From: Caballeronia catudaia
GTDB taxonomy: Bacteria; Pseudomonadota; Gammaproteobacteria; Burkholderiales; Burkholderiaceae
Reading direction: 5' to 3'
DNA: 64,000 nucleotides
Assembly: GCF_001544755.2 (NCBI RefSeq)
Contig: NZ_FCOF02000015.1
Span: 62,001-126,000, forward strand
The position numbers and the translations under genes were made by a program. The notes below the pieces were generated by a model. It did not search any database, was not told the DNA's origin, and worked only from the letters and a program-made list of their open reading frames with translations. How positions within the stretch are numbered: position 1 is the first letter of the stretch; the number at the start of each line of letters is the position of its first letter. Positions 29,339-37,652 of this stretch are shown here, piece by piece.

Positions 29339-31804
29339 TTACCGCTTCTTACGCGCCGCGCGCCCGCTCGACGCCGTCTTCGTCGCGCCGCGCTTCGTCG
29401 CCACGCCGCCACGCGCGCCGCCTGGCGCCGCGCCCTTCTTCGTGCCGCCGCGCGCGCGCGTGCCCGGCATGTCGTCGTCGGGCAGCGGACGAATGCGCGG
29501 ACCCGCGACACCACTGCCGCTCGACGCCATCTCCGCGGCACCAGCCGACGACGACGGACGCGGCGACTGCGACTTCACCGGCGTATCGCGCACGAGCCGG
29601 AAATCGATCTTGCGCGCATCGAGATCGACACGGCTCACCTGCACGCGAACGCGATCCGACATCCGGTAGCGGATGCCCGTGCGCTCGCCGCGCAGCTCGT
29701 TCTTGATCTCGTCGTACTGGAAGTAATCGGAGCCGAGCTCGGTCACATGCACGAGCCCTTCGATGAACAACGAATCCAGCTGCACGAAAATGCCGAACGA
29801 CGTCACGCCGTTGACCATGCCGCCGTATTCCTCGCCGAGCTTGTCGCGCATGAAATAGCACTTGAGCCACGCTTCGACGTCGCGCGAGGCTTCGTCGGCG
29901 CGCCGCTCGTTCGACGAGCAATGCAGGCCCAGTTCCTCCCAGATCGCAACGCTGTTGCGCGAGCGGCCGCGCGCAGTGTCGTCGGCCTTCTGCATTTCGC
30001 GGGCGGCTTTCGTCAAACCCGTGCTCAGCGACACATCGTGCCCGACGTCCGGCAGATACTTCTTGCCTTGCAGAATCGCGTAGATCGCGCGATGCGTGAG
30101 CAAGTCGGGATAGCGCCGAATCGGGCTCGTGAAGTGCGCGTACGCTTCATACGCGAGCCCGAAATGGCCGATGTTGTCCGGGCTGTACACGGCTTGCTGC
30201 ATCGAGCGCAGCACCATCGATTGCAGCATTTGCGCGTCGGGCCGGTCGCGAATCTGCGCGATCAGCGCGGCGTAATCGCTCGCGTGCGGCTTCTCGCCAC
30301 CGGTCAGCGTCAGACCGACGCCGCGCAGGAACGTGCGCAGGTTCTCCAGCTTTTCCTCGGTCGGCCCCGCATGCACGCGGTACAGCCCCGGATGCTTGTT
30401 GCGCTTCAGAAAATCCGCCGCGCAGACATTCGCCGCGAGCATGCATTCCTCGATCAGCCGATGCGCGTCGTTGCGATGACGCGGCACGATCTGCTCGATC
30501 TTGCCCTGCGGGTTCACGACGATATACGTCTCGGTCGTATCGAAATCAATCGCGCCGCGTTTCTGACGCGCGGCATGCAGCGCCTTGTAGACGCCGTAGA
30601 GATCCTGGAGCTGCGGCAGGATATCGGCGCGCTTCGCCGCTTCCGGGCCCTTCGTGTTGGTGAGCACGGCCGCGACTTCGGTATACGTCAGCCGCGCCGC
30701 CGAATGCATCACGCCCGGATAGAACTGATACGCCTTGATCTCGCCACGCGCAGTGATGACCATGTCGCACACGAGCACGCAACGATCGACCTGCGGATTC
30801 AGCGAGCACAGTCCGTTTGACAGCTTCTCCGGCAGCATCGGGATCACGCGACGCGGGAAATACACCGACGTGCTGCGATCGAGCGCGTCGACGTCGAGCG
30901 CATCGTTCGGGCGCACGTAGTGCGATACATCCGCGATGGCGACCAGCAGACGGAAACCTTGGCCGCGCCCTACCGCGACCTGCTCGCAATAGACGGCGTC
31001 GTCGAAATCGCGCGCGTCCTCGCCGTCGATGGTGACGAGCGGCACGTCGCGCAAATCGACGCGATGACGAATATCCACCGGACGCACTTCGTCGGGCAGC
31101 TTCGCGGCAGAAGCCAGCGCGGCGTCGCTGAACTGATGCGGCACGCCGTATTTGCGCACGGCGATCTCGATTTCCATGCCGGGATCGTCGATATCGCCGA
31201 TCACTTCCATCACGCGGCCGAGCGGCTGCGAATGGCGGCTCGGGAAATCCGTCAGATCGACGGACACCACTTGCCCGACCTTGGCCTTCTTCGGATTCTG
31301 CGTAATGAGAATGTCGTGCCCGATGCGCTTGTCTTCCGGCACGAGAATGAGCGCGCCGTTCTCGTTGATCAGCCTCCCAATGACGCGCTTGTTCGCACGA
31401 TCCGTGACTTCGACGATATGCCCTTCCGGCCGCCCGCGCCGGTCGTACCCGACGATGCGCGCGAGCACGCGGTCGTTGTGCATGACTTTCTGCATTTCGC
31501 CGTTGGGAAGGAAGAGATCGTCCTGGCCGTCGTCGCGGATCAGGAAGCCGAAGCCGTCGCGATGCCCCTGCACGCGGCCCGCCACGAAATTCGACGGATG
31601 CGTGAGCTGATAGTGGCCACGCTTGTCGAGGCGGATCTGCCCGTCGCGCTCCATTGCCGCCAGTCGCTTGAAAAATCCTTCGCGCTCCTGACGCTTGATC
31701 GACAGCGCCTCGGCAATGTCGTTCGCGGCATGCGGTGTCTCGCTCGTGCGCAGCACGCCGAGAATTTCTTCGCGGCTCGGAATCGGATACGGATATTTGC
31801 TCAA
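29339..31804 (-). CDS. rnr: Ribonuclease R
   Basis: 821 residues from a TTG codon giving the conserved N-terminus (M)SKYPYPIPSREEIL; another TTG 17 codons upstream (31855) is the alternative. RNase R is a processive 3'-5' exonuclease that degrades structured RNA. In order: winged-helix domain (10-80), two cold-shock domains (to about 250), the RNB catalytic domain with DGEDARDFDDAVY (Asp ligands for Mg) and TSPIRRYPDLLTHR, then an S1 domain (EEYGGMVNGVTSFGIFVQL). The tail is Ser/Gly/Ala-rich and basic, ending SGRAARKKR. No Shine-Dalgarno is clear before either TTG. Confidence 0.95.
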   Translation of the reverse strand: MSKYPYPIPSREEILGVLRTSETPHAANDIAEALSIKRQEREGFFKRLAAMERDGQIRLDKRGHYQLTHPSNFVAGRVQGHRDGFGFLIRDDGQDDLFLPNGEMQKVMHNDRVLARIVGYDRRGRPEGHIVEVTDRANKRVIGRLINENGALILVPEDKRIGHDILITQNPKKAKVGQVVSVDLTDFPSRHSQPLGRVMEVIGDIDDPGMEIEIAVRKYGVPHQFSDAALASAAKLPDEVRPVDIRHRVDLRDVPLVTIDGEDARDFDDAVYCEQVAVGRGQGFRLLVAIADVSHYVRPNDALDVDALDRSTSVYFPRRVIPMLPEKLSNGLCSLNPQVDRCVLVCDMVITARGEIKAYQFYPGVMHSAARLTYTEVAAVLTNTKGPEAAKRADILPQLQDLYGVYKALHAARQKRGAIDFDTTETYIVVNPQGKIEQIVPRHRNDAHRLIEECMLAANVCAADFLKRNKHPGLYRVHAGPTEEKLENLRTFLRGVGLTLTGGEKPHASDYAALIAQIRDRPDAQMLQSMVLRSMQQAVYSPDNIGHFGLAYEAYAHFTSPIRRYPDLLTHRAIYAILQGKKYLPDVGHDVSLSTGLTKAAREMQKADDTARGRSRNSVAIWEELGLHCSSNERRADEASRDVEAWLKCYFMRDKLGEEYGGMVNGVTSFGIFVQLDSLFIEGLVHVTELGSDYFQYDEIKNELRGERTGIRYRMSDRVRVQVSRVDLDARKIDFRLVRDTPVKSQSPRPSSSAGAAEMASSGSGVAGPRIRPLPDDDMPGTRARGGTKKGAAPGGARGGVATKRGATKTASSGRAARKKR

Positions 31805-31969
31805 GGGCGTAGTCGTGTTTTTTCTCGTTGGTCGGACTTTTGCGATGCTTTGCAAACGGAAAGGCGGTCATCGTTGCGGGTCATTCTAACACCCGTCGTT
31901 TAAGCGCCACGGGCTTGCGGGCGGACGCGGCGCGGCTGGCGCCCCACGATGCATGCCGCATCGAAATGC

Positions 31970-31997
31970 TTGACAGACGTATTGGACGGGCTATAAT
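31970..31997 (+). promoter_or_regulatory. Promoter of the first tRNA-Leu gene
   Basis: TTGACA (31970-31975), 16 bases, TATAAT (31992-31997): both boxes match the sigma-70 consensus exactly. The tRNA begins 72 bases after the -10 box. Confidence 0.9.
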
Positions 31998-32068
31998 GGC
32001 GTTCTTTGCTGCTGAACGAACTCGAACCAGCAGCGAATTTGCAGTAACTTTGTAGCAAGACGCACCTT

Positions 32069-32155
32069 GCCCAGGTGGCGGAATTGGTAGACGCACTAGG
32101 TTCAGGTCCTAGCGGTGGCAACACCGTGGAGGTTCGAGTCCTCTCTTGGGCACCA
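32069..32155 (+). tRNA. tRNA-Leu(CAG), copy 1
   Basis: 87 bases including an encoded CCA. Acceptor gcccagg pairs with cttgggc (one G-U), the anticodon loop is ggttcaggtcc with anticodon CAG, a long variable arm (cggtggcaacaccg) marks a class II tRNA, and the T loop is ggttcgagtcc. It reads CUG, the main leucine codon in this genome. Confidence 0.98.
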
Positions 32156-32163
32156 GATGTTTG

Positions 32164-32195
32164 AAAAAGCCACCTTCGGGTGGCTTTTTCTTTTT
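32164..32195 (+). terminator. Terminator after tRNA-Leu copy 1
   Basis: aaaaagccaccttcgggtgg and a T-rich run, an ideal Rho-independent hairpin with a stable TTCG loop, within the 224-bp unit. Confidence 0.92.
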
Positions 32196-32242
32196 GTGCG
32201 GAGACCGTATTTTTGTTTCATTCGAGTCGTATGACGTTTCGA

Positions 32243-32270
32243 TTGACACGGCGTCCGTTCCCGCTAAAAT
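32243..32270 (+). promoter_or_regulatory. Promoter of tRNA-Leu copy 2
   Basis: TTGACA (32243-32248), 16 bases, TAAAAT (32265-32270), 23 bases before the tRNA. Confidence 0.85.
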
Positions 32271-32292
32271 AGCGGGCTTGCTGTACCCCTTG

Positions 32293-32379
32293 GCCCAGGT
32301 GGCGGAATTGGTAGACGCACTAGGTTCAGGTCCTAGCGGTGGCAACACCGTGGAGGTTCGAGTCCTCTCTTGGGCACCA
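32293..32379 (+). tRNA. tRNA-Leu(CAG), copy 2
   Basis: Identical in all 87 bases to copy 1, including the G-U pair in the acceptor stem and the encoded CCA. Confidence 0.98.
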
Positions 32380-32387
32380 GATGTTTG

Positions 32388-32419
32388 AAAAAGCCACCTT
32401 CGGGTGGCTTTTTCTTTTT
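32388..32419 (+). terminator. Terminator after tRNA-Leu copy 2
   Basis: Exact copy of the terminator at 32164, 224 bases further on. Confidence 0.92.
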
Positions 32420-32466
32420 GTGCGGAGACCGTATTTTTGTTTCATTCGAGTCGTATGACGTTTCGA

Positions 32467-32494
32467 TTGACACGGCGTCCGTTCCCGCTAAAAT
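32467..32494 (+). promoter_or_regulatory. Promoter of tRNA-Leu copy 3
   Basis: Exact copy of the TTGACA-16-TAAAAT promoter at 32243. Confidence 0.85.
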
Positions 32495-32516
32495 AGCGGG
32501 CTTGCTGTACCCCTTG

Positions 32517-32603
32517 GCCCAGGTGGCGGAATTGGTAGACGCACTAGGTTCAGGTCCTAGCGGTGGCAACACCGTGGAGGTTCGAGTCCTCTCCTGGGCA
32601 CCA
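32517..32603 (+). tRNA. tRNA-Leu(CAG), copy 3
   Basis: Same as copies 1 and 2 except base 32594, C instead of T, which turns the acceptor-stem G-U into a G-C pair. The downstream sequence differs, so this copy carries the original 3' flank. Confidence 0.98.
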
Positions 32604-32646
32604 AGGTCTCTCTTTCGCGAGACGCTCGCTTGAGCGCATCGCATGC

Positions 32647-32678
32647 AAAAACCCCACGCATCGTCGTGGGGTTTTTGT
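32647..32678 (+). terminator. Terminator after tRNA-Leu copy 3
   Basis: aaaaccccacg ... cgtggggttttt hairpin with T-run, unrelated in sequence to the terminators inside the repeat. Confidence 0.9.
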
Positions 32679-32839
32679 TTTCCGGCTTCACTTCTCGAGC
32701 GCATTCGTTTTCCGATTCGAGCATCGACTCGCCTCTGGCCGGATCGCGAATTGTTGAACCACGCTCACTCGCGAACGACCGCCTCGCAAGAGCGGGGCAG
32801 CCGGTTCGAAACCGCCGTCGGCAAACACGAATCACCGGC

Positions 32840-33292
32840 CTAAGCCTGCCCGTCGTCGAACCTCAATAGACGGATCAGGCGCAGGATGCCGCCCGGGTCC
32901 ATGACGCCCTCGGTACACTGTCGGACGGCGAGCAGCCATTTCATCGTCGTGTCGGACATGCGGAGTTCATGCTGGATGGCAGCAACGGGCACGTTATGGT
33001 CGAGGAAAACCAGCGCCAGATAGATGGCCAGCAACGTTGGTTCACCGAACATGCCTCTGTACATGCCGTCTTCGCTCCACTCGGCTGACTCGCGGATGCT
33101 GTCGAGCATTTGAAAGTCCAATGGAATGCGCAGGAAATTCATTTCGCCGCTGGAACGAATCAGCAGATAAAGCAAGTCTCCCGTAATGACCACCCAATCC
33201 GAAAAGTTGGCTTCATAAGGTGTGACGCCGATGTTTAGCCTGACTAATTGATCGTTCTTCTCCACGCTCACATATGCTCCCGTGGCCACCAC
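32840..33292 (-). CDS. Hypothetical protein near tRNA-Leu array
   Basis: 150 residues from a GTG (a second GTG follows at once). The product is not recognised. It is acidic, without signal or clear transmembrane helix, begins with a beta-rich half (AYVSVEKNDQLVRLNIGVTP), and ends in helices (MSDTTMKWLLAVRQC, GGILRLIRLLRFDDG). Codon use is looser and GC lower than in neighbours, which suits acquired DNA. It stands between the tRNA genes and a tRNA-3'-like sequence, so it may be cargo left from an integrated element. Moderate confidence that it is a real gene: the frame is long and the amino-acid make-up is normal. Confidence 0.6.
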   Translation of the reverse strand: MVATGAYVSVEKNDQLVRLNIGVTPYEANFSDWVVITGDLLYLLIRSSGEMNFLRIPLDFQMLDSIRESAEWSEDGMYRGMFGEPTLLAIYLALVFLDHNVPVAAIQHELRMSDTTMKWLLAVRQCTEGVMDPGGILRLIRLLRFDDGQA

Positions 33293-33652
33293 GCACGTGG
33301 CAGGTGGTCACAACAAGAAGCCCCGGTGTTGTGACTCGCTGCGGCCGATCCGGCAAAAGACGTTCCGCAGCACCCTTCGACGCCCCGCGGACGCGGGGCG
33401 TCAAAATCTTTTCGGTTTAGCTTGTTTAGTAAATCGAACTAATCGCAATCAAATAACTACTCAGAAGTCAAGACGTCAGGATAACTCCCGAATATTGGGC
33501 ACCAAAGTAGATCCGTCCTAATCCGGGCCGGTTCCGAGTAAGACCTCTAATTTGACGAGCGGACGCTGCAGCAACCTGCCCGAGCCGAGCCCGTGCGAGA
33601 AAACTCCGTGGCATGATGCGTGCTTCGATGCGGATAACCTCGGAGATCCGTG
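33293..33652. other. 360-base intergenic stretch, locally A/T-rich
   Basis: The part from about 33410 to 33530 is clearly lower in GC than the rest of the window. It contains a 10-base match to the tRNA-Leu 3' end. No gene is supported; the promoter of the fatty-acid cluster should be near its right end. Confidence 0.6.
33495..33504 (+). other. Possible attachment-site remnant (tRNA-Leu 3' end)
   Basis: ttgggcacca equals the last 10 bases of tRNA-Leu copies 1 and 2, about 890 bases beyond copy 3, on the same strand. Integrases often leave such a copy of the tRNA end at the far side of an element, but 10 bases is short. Confidence 0.3.
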
Positions 33653-36145
33653 ATGTCCGCTTTCTACGTCGTCGCTTTCCTGCTTCTCGGCAGCGCGCTG
33701 ACGTTTCTGCAAGCGCCCGCCGTGGCGTGGTTCGCGGCGCTCGCAATCTGGGTGGCCGCGGGGCCAGTCATCGGGGTGACGGGGGCCGTCGGCGTCACGC
33801 TGCTCGCGATCGTCTTCGTTTTGCAGGCTCTGGTGCTCGCCGTCACGCCGCTGCGCCGCGCGCTCGTCAGCCGGCACGTGTTCGGCGCGTTCCGCAAGAT
33901 GCCGCCGCAGATGTCGTCGACGGAACGCGACGCCATCGAAGCCGGCACCGTCTGGTGGGACGCGGAGCTCTTCTCCGGCCGCCCGCATTGGGACCGGTTG
34001 CTAGCGCACAGCGCGCCGACGCTGACGCAAGAAGAACAGGGCTTCATCGACGATGAATGCGCGCGCCTGTGCGAACTCTCGAACGACTGGGACACGACCG
34101 CGATCTGGCAAGACCTGTCGCCAGAAGCGTGGGCCTACATCAAGGAGCACGGCTTTCTCGGCATGATCATCCCGAAGCGATACGGCGGAAAGGCATTCTC
34201 CGCGTACGCGCATTCGCAGGTCATCATGAAGCTCGCGACGCATTCGTCGGCGGCGGCCGTTTCGGTGATGGTGCCGAATTCGCTCGGTCCGGCCGAGTTG
34301 CTGCTGCACTACGGCACCGAGGAACAGAAGGACCACTATCTGCCGCGGCTCGCGCGAGGCGACGACATTCCCTGCTTCGCGCTGACGAGCCCCTACGCCG
34401 GATCGGACGCCGCCGCGATTCCCGATGTCGGCATCGTGTGCCGCGCCGAGCACGAAGGCCGCGAGACGCTGGGTTTTCGCGTCACGTGGGAGAAGCGCTA
34501 CATCACGCTCGGGCCGATCGCGACCGTGCTCGGCCTCGCCTTTCGCGCGCTCGACCCCGATCATCTGCTCGGCGAGGCCGACGCGCCCGGCATCACCTGC
34601 GCGCTCATCCCGACGCACCATCCCGGCGTGCATATCGGACGAAGGCATTGGCCGCTCAACGCAGTGTTCCAGAACGGCCCGAACTGGGGAAAGGACGTGT
34701 TCATCCCGATGGACTGGGTCATCGGCGGACGCGCGCAGGTCGGCCGAGGCTGGCGCATGCTGATGGAATGCCTCGCGGCCGGGCGCGCGATCTCGCTGCC
34801 TTCATCGAACGTCGGCATGGCGAAGCTCGCGGTGCGCGGCACGGGCGCGTATGCCGCCGCGCGCCGCCAGTTCCGCACGTCGATCGGACGCTTCGAGGGC
34901 ATTCAGGAAGCGCTCGGGCGCATGGGCGGCAACCTCTACGTGATGGACGCGGCGCGGCGGCTGTCCGCGCAGGCCGTCGATCTCGGCGAGAAGCCATCAG
35001 TGATATCGGCGATCGCGAAGTATCACATCACGGAACGCGCACGCAAGGTGATCAACGACGGTATGGATGTCGTCGCGGGCAAAGCGATCTGCATGGGGCC
35101 GTCGAACTTTCTGGCGCGCGCGTATCAGCAGATGCCGATCTCGATCACCGTCGAAGGCGCGAACGTCCTGACGCGCTGCCTCATCATCTTCGGACAGGGC
35201 GCGATTCGCTGTCATCCGTACGTGCTGAAGGAAATGGCCGCGACGCGCGACGACGATCTGCGCGCCTTCGACGCCGCGTTCTTCGGCCACGCGGGCTTTC
35301 TGGCGTCGAACGCGATGCGCAGTTTCGTGTACGCGTGCTGCGGCGGCGCGCTCATGCGCAAACCCGCGCACGCCGATGCGCGCCTTGCGCCTTACTACCG
35401 CGCCGCCACGCGCCTGTCGAGCGCGTTCGCCCTGTTCGCCGACGTCACGATGCTCACGCTCGGGGGCGAACTGAAGCGGCGCGAACGGCTCTCGGCGCGG
35501 CTCGGCGATATCCTCTCGCAGTTGTATCTGCTCTCGGCGACGTTGAAGCGTTTCGAGGACGACGGCCGTCCCGAAAGCGATCTGCCGCTCGTGCGCTGGG
35601 GCGCCGAGGACACGCTGTATCAGGCGCGCGCCGCGTTCGATGGCCTGCTCGCGAACTATCCGAACCGCGCGGCGGGGGCTTTCCTGCGCGCCGTCGCGTT
35701 CCCGTTCGGGCTGCCGCATGCACCGAGCGCCGACGCGCTCGGCAACGATATCGCGATGCTGATGCAAACGCCCGGCGATGCACGCGAGCGCCTCCTCGCG
35801 GGCTCGCACGTTTCGGCAATCGAAACCGATCCAGTCGCGCGCGGCGAAAAACTGCTCGCGCTCACGCCCGCAGTCGCGGCGCTGGAAGCGCGTCTGCGCG
35901 GCGCGGTCAAAGCGGGACAGACCGCTCCACTGCCGCAAAGCCCGCAAGACATCGACGCGTGGGCGCAGCGCGCGGCCGGGCGCGGTCTCATCGATGAGAA
36001 CGAGCGGGCGCTCCTGACCGAATGGGCCGCGCATGCGCGCGAAGCCGTGAAAGTCGATGATTTTTCCGCAGACTTCGGTATCCTCGAAGCATTGCAAAAG
36101 CGCAGCGCGGCGCTTGAGCGGCCGTCGCCCGAAGCCATCGCCTGA
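33653..36145 (+). CDS. fadE: Long-form acyl-CoA dehydrogenase FadE
   Basis: 830 residues, the length of proteobacterial FadE. It makes the first oxidation of beta-oxidation, using FAD and passing electrons to the respiratory chain. Two N-terminal membrane helices (about 3-65) precede the dehydrogenase core: MIIPKRYGGKAFSAYAHSQV, FALTSPYAGSDAAAIPDVG, TWEKRYITLGPIATVLGLAF and GPSNFLARAYQQMPI, then VEGANVLTRCLIIFGQGAI. The C-terminal 250 residues are the FadE-specific helical part. ATG chosen; a GTG one codon earlier is equivalent. First gene of the cluster with SDR, MaoC, thiolase and ligase. Confidence 0.93.
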   Translation: MSAFYVVAFLLLGSALTFLQAPAVAWFAALAIWVAAGPVIGVTGAVGVTLLAIVFVLQALVLAVTPLRRALVSRHVFGAFRKMPPQMSSTERDAIEAGTVWWDAELFSGRPHWDRLLAHSAPTLTQEEQGFIDDECARLCELSNDWDTTAIWQDLSPEAWAYIKEHGFLGMIIPKRYGGKAFSAYAHSQVIMKLATHSSAAAVSVMVPNSLGPAELLLHYGTEEQKDHYLPRLARGDDIPCFALTSPYAGSDAAAIPDVGIVCRAEHEGRETLGFRVTWEKRYITLGPIATVLGLAFRALDPDHLLGEADAPGITCALIPTHHPGVHIGRRHWPLNAVFQNGPNWGKDVFIPMDWVIGGRAQVGRGWRMLMECLAAGRAISLPSSNVGMAKLAVRGTGAYAAARRQFRTSIGRFEGIQEALGRMGGNLYVMDAARRLSAQAVDLGEKPSVISAIAKYHITERARKVINDGMDVVAGKAICMGPSNFLARAYQQMPISITVEGANVLTRCLIIFGQGAIRCHPYVLKEMAATRDDDLRAFDAAFFGHAGFLASNAMRSFVYACCGGALMRKPAHADARLAPYYRAATRLSSAFALFADVTMLTLGGELKRRERLSARLGDILSQLYLLSATLKRFEDDGRPESDLPLVRWGAEDTLYQARAAFDGLLANYPNRAAGAFLRAVAFPFGLPHAPSADALGNDIAMLMQTPGDARERLLAGSHVSAIETDPVARGEKLLALTPAVAALEARLRGAVKAGQTAPLPQSPQDIDAWAQRAAGRGLIDENERALLTEWAAHAREAVKVDDFSADFGILEALQKRSAALERPSPEAIA

Positions 36146-36196
36146 AGCAACGAGGCCAAGACAACGCCGCGCGCCCCGACGACCGATTGCCAATCG

Positions 36197-37633
36197 ATGA
36201 AAGACCGCTATCTCGACTTCGTCAATTCGCCCTTCGGCACGAGCATCGCACGCTCGCTCGGCCTGCCGCGTCCCGAAGCTTTGCGCCGCCATCGCGCGGA
36301 TCGCGCCGAATTCGGCGGCATCGCGGCCATCGGCGCGGGACCGTCGCCGGCGCGCTTCGATGACCTGATGGCCGTGCTGTCCGCCATCGGCATGACGAGC
36401 GTCGCGCACGAAAGCGCATCGGGCTGGCTGCCCGTCGCCGCGCGCCACGGTGCGATGAGTGGCCGCTTCGAGCCACGCGCGCGCGATTCGCTCGCCAGCG
36501 ACCGCGTCGAAGCGCTGATCTTCGATGCGACCGGCATCGCGCAAAGCAGTCAGTTGCATGCGCTCTACGCGTTCTTTCACGACGCGCTGCGCTCGCTCGC
36601 GAAGAACGGGCGCATCGTCGTGCTCGCACGCCCGGGCGCGACTTCCACGAGCATGGCGGGCGTCGCGGCCGCCACCGCGCAGCACGCGCTCGAAGGCATG
36701 GTCCGCTCGCTCGGCAAGGAAGCGCGCAACGGCATCACGTCGAATCTGCTGCGCGTCGCCGATGACGCGAGTTTCGAATCAGCGCTGCGCTTCTTCCTGT
36801 CGCCGCGCTCGGCGTATGTGTCGGGTCAGGTCGTCACGATCGACGCGCCTTCCGCCGACCCGCAAAGCTGGACGAAGCCGCTCGCGGGCCAACGCGCGCT
36901 CGTGACGGGCGCGGCGCGCGGCATCGGCGCGGCGATCGCGGCGACGCTGGCCGAGCATGGCGCGATCGTCACCGGGCTCGACGTCGACGCCGCCCGCGAT
37001 GCGCTCGATCAGACCATGCTCTCGATCGAAGACGCGTCGCCCTCCGGCGGCGCGCACGCGGCGCTCGTCGCGGATATCGCCACGCCGGAAGCGCCCGCGG
37101 AGATCGCCGCGGCGCTCGTCGCGTCGGGCGGCATCGACATCGTCGTGCACAACGCGGGCATCACGCGCGACAAGACCATCGCGCGTATGACCGATGAAAT
37201 GTGGGACAGCGTCATCGACATCAATCTTCTGGCGCAAGAACGCATCGACGAAGTCCTGCTCGGGCAGAACGTTCTGCGCGATGACGGGCGGATCGTCGCG
37301 ATATCGTCGATCGGCGGCATTGCGGGCAATCGCGGACAGACCAACTACGCGACCTCGAAGGCCGGCGTGATCGGCCGCGTGCGCGCGCTGGCGCCATTGC
37401 TGCGCGAGCGCGGCGTCACGATCAACGCGGTCGCGCCCGGCTTCATCGAAACGCAGATGACCGCGCGCATGCCCTTCGGCGTGCGCGAGGCCGGCAGACG
37501 GCTCAATTCGATGGGGCAAGGCGGCCTGCCCGTCGATGTCGCCGAGACCGTCGCGTGGCTCGCGAGCCCGGGCAGCGCAGGCATCACCGGCAATGTCGTG
37601 CGCGTGTGCGGGCAAAGCCTGATCGGAGCGTAA
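36197..37633 (+). CDS. High-molecular-weight FabG-type 3-oxoacyl reductase
   Basis: 478 residues. The C-terminal half (from about 230) is a full short-chain dehydrogenase: VTGAARGIGAAIAATLAEHG (cofactor loop), HNAGIT, catalytic Ser in ISSIGGIAGN, and YATSK with catalytic Tyr and Lys. The N-terminal 220 residues are a degenerate Rossmann/flavodoxin-like domain without a nucleotide loop, as in mycobacterial FabG4. That group prefers NAD(H) and acyl-CoA, so in this context it is likely the 3-hydroxyacyl-CoA dehydrogenase step. It starts 51 bases after fadE. Confidence 0.92.
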   Translation: MKDRYLDFVNSPFGTSIARSLGLPRPEALRRHRADRAEFGGIAAIGAGPSPARFDDLMAVLSAIGMTSVAHESASGWLPVAARHGAMSGRFEPRARDSLASDRVEALIFDATGIAQSSQLHALYAFFHDALRSLAKNGRIVVLARPGATSTSMAGVAAATAQHALEGMVRSLGKEARNGITSNLLRVADDASFESALRFFLSPRSAYVSGQVVTIDAPSADPQSWTKPLAGQRALVTGAARGIGAAIAATLAEHGAIVTGLDVDAARDALDQTMLSIEDASPSGGAHAALVADIATPEAPAEIAAALVASGGIDIVVHNAGITRDKTIARMTDEMWDSVIDINLLAQERIDEVLLGQNVLRDDGRIVAISSIGGIAGNRGQTNYATSKAGVIGRVRALAPLLRERGVTINAVAPGFIETQMTARMPFGVREAGRRLNSMGQGGLPVDVAETVAWLASPGSAGITGNVVRVCGQSLIGA

Positions 37634-37652
37634 AGAGGACATAAGGAGAACA

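Larger units (their letters stand above)
32069..32603 (+). repeat. Tandem array: 224-bp unit carrying tRNA-Leu, two full units plus a third tRNA
   Basis: The distance between tRNA starts is exactly 224 bases twice. The 137-base spacers (32156-32292 and 32380-32516) are identical, as are tRNA copies 1 and 2. Copy 3 differs by a single base and is followed by unrelated sequence. Each unit carries tRNA, terminator and the promoter of the next copy. Confidence 0.95.

Noticed and set aside
32109..32704. Several small, nearly identical proteins in the tRNA array
   Set aside because: They are translations of the tRNA genes and their repeated spacers; the RNA genes explain the conservation.
34057..35997. 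646-codon frame inside fadE
   Set aside because: Another-frame shadow, Arg-rich, fully inside the fadE coding sequence.
34997..36685. 562-codon minus-strand frame across fadE and the FabG gene
   Set aside because: Antisense shadow; biased to Arg, Glu and His, no motif and it crosses two real genes.
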